A stretch of DNA of 64,000 nucleotides, from assembly GCA_963665545.2 (NCBI GenBank), contig CAXXKZ010000012.1, forward strand, positions 1 through 64,000. The letters are read 5' to 3'. This DNA comes from G963665545 sp963665545 (GTDB lineage Bacteria; Pseudomonadota; Gammaproteobacteria; Xanthomonadales; SZUA-36). Every line of letters begins with the position of its first letter. The first letter of the stretch is position 1. Under the pieces are notes generated by a model. It worked only from the letters and a program-made list of their open reading frames with translations, did not search any database and was not told where the DNA came from. Made by a program: the position numbers and the translations under genes. This document shows positions 63,338 to 64,000 of this stretch, one piece after another.

Positions 63338-64000
63338 ATGATCACGCCACTTAAGCTCACCTCAGCCAGCCTCCTTATGACCCTTGTTGGTTCCGCGGCA
63401 TTGGCCGATGATATTACCTGGGACATCAGTGACACGGGCCAGCCGTCGTCCCAGGCAACCATTTCCGTTACCGGGGGCACCTGGATCAGCATCGACGTCA
63501 GCCCGGACGGCGCCACGCTGGTTTTCGACATTCTGGGCGACATTTACACGATGCCGGCCGGCGGCGGCAACGCAACGCTGATTCGGGGTGGCCCGGCCTT
63601 CGAACGCCAACCGCGATATAGCCCCGACGGCAGTCTGATCGCCTTTATCAGCGACAAGAGTGGCGCTGACAATATCTGGATTGCGGACCTCAATGGCGAT
63701 CAGGAGCGTAAAATCTCCAATGAAACCACCAACAAAGTCACCAACCCGGATTGGACGGCCGACGGACAATATATAGCCGGCACCCGTGCAGGCACATCGA
63801 TGGCGGCGGGCTTCGGTACCGATATTGGTCTGTACCATATCGGCGGCAGCACCGGGCGTACTCTGATTGAGAGGCCCAAAGCGATGAAGTCCGTCGGCGA
63901 GGCCGCATTCTCGTCGGACGGAAAGTACGTTTATTACAGTGAAGACACCTCGACAGGTGCGACAATCCACAAGGACCCCAACCAACCTGTCTATGCCGTC
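63338..64000 (+). CDS. TolB-propeller protein, probably TolB-amidohydrolase family, 3' end outside window
   Basis: The frame is open from ATG 63338 to the right edge (221 codons). A signal peptide (LTSASLLMTLVGSAALA) is followed by TolB/PD40-type repeats: WISIDVSPDGATLVFDILGD, RQPRYSPDGSLIAFISDKSG, NPDWTADGQYIAG, AFSSDGKYVYY. The opening pattern DITWDISDTG with GGTWISIDVSPDG is typical of large secreted proteins with an N-terminal propeller and C-terminal amidohydrolase domain. The enzymatic part is not in the window, so that half is inference. Confidence 0.75.
   Translation, partial: MITPLKLTSASLLMTLVGSAALADDITWDISDTGQPSSQATISVTGGTWISIDVSPDGATLVFDILGDIYTMPAGGGNATLIRGGPAFERQPRYSPDGSLIAFISDKSGADNIWIADLNGDQERKISNETTNKVTNPDWTADGQYIAGTRAGTSMAAGFGTDIGLYHIGGSTGRTLIERPKAMKSVGEAAFSSDGKYVYYSEDTSTGATIHKDPNQPVYAV

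Noticed and set aside
1..64000. tRNA or rRNA genes, phage genes, replication origin
   Set aside because: Intergenic gaps were read on both strands; none showed a tRNA cloverleaf, rRNA segment, phage structural genes or an origin signature.

Overview
The window looks like chromosomal DNA of a free-living, protein- and lipid-degrading Gammaproteobacterium. The evidence is tatABC, glmU-glmS, an ilv attenuator in front of ilvD, acs, hemH, a YcgL-domain gene, an IPTL-CTERM protein and large TonB receptors. Genus cannot be read from sequence alone; a Woeseia-like or Xanthomonadales-like lineage is only a guess. Exported hydrolases are unusually dense: five class-C-beta-lactamase-like serine hydrolases, two S9 peptidases, two CocE/S15 hydrolases and the start of a TolB-propeller protein.

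Layout. 1-6604: CocE hydrolase (cut by the left edge), two serine hydrolases and an AraC regulator between them. 6740-11517: RND pump and its adaptor, the adaptor split by an in-frame amber codon. 11821-19236: an IS256-family element, then two tandem paralogous TonB receptors, both broken (86-bp duplication in the first, IS481-family element in the second). 19241-24408: repeat-rich DNA, an S9 lipoprotein peptidase between two 163-bp direct repeats, and a serine hydrolase with two homopolymer frameshifts. 24405-29841: CocE lipoprotein, then an Ile/Leu/Val-rich leader peptide with attenuator, ilvD, and an in-frame chimera of the start of acetolactate synthase with the end of threonine dehydratase. 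29889-43267: DoxX, alcohol dehydrogenase, FadB-like enzyme, hemH, IPTL-CTERM protein, tatABC, BPSS1780-like and LOG proteins, rhomboid, DUF3465, exported methyltransferase, serine hydrolase. 43321-43954: two MITE-like inverted-repeat elements. 44002-46206: PlpD-like patatin pseudogene with three lesions. 46310-48268: acs. 48306-53397: a four-gene operon (TIR-TM-TPR protein, two homologous small secreted proteins, SLOG-like protein with four membrane segments), the best candidate for an undescribed system. 53403-64000: ycgL, a 2-hydroxyacid dehydrogenase, exbD, serine hydrolase, glmSU, S9 peptidase, a small membrane protein and the cut TolB-propeller gene.

How it fits together. The hydrolases, peptidases, TonB receptors and ExbD suggest scavenging of peptides or esters. 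At least five genes carry disabling lesions (three or four single-base indels in short homopolymers, two amber codons, a duplication, an IS insertion, and probably the ilv fusion). This means either active gene decay or, for the homopolymer cases, sequencing error. In the TIR/SLOG operon, a membrane TIR protein with a predicted periplasmic TPR region is co-transcribed with a membrane SLOG-like protein. This recalls the signal-producer and sensor-effector logic of Thoeris, but with different parts.
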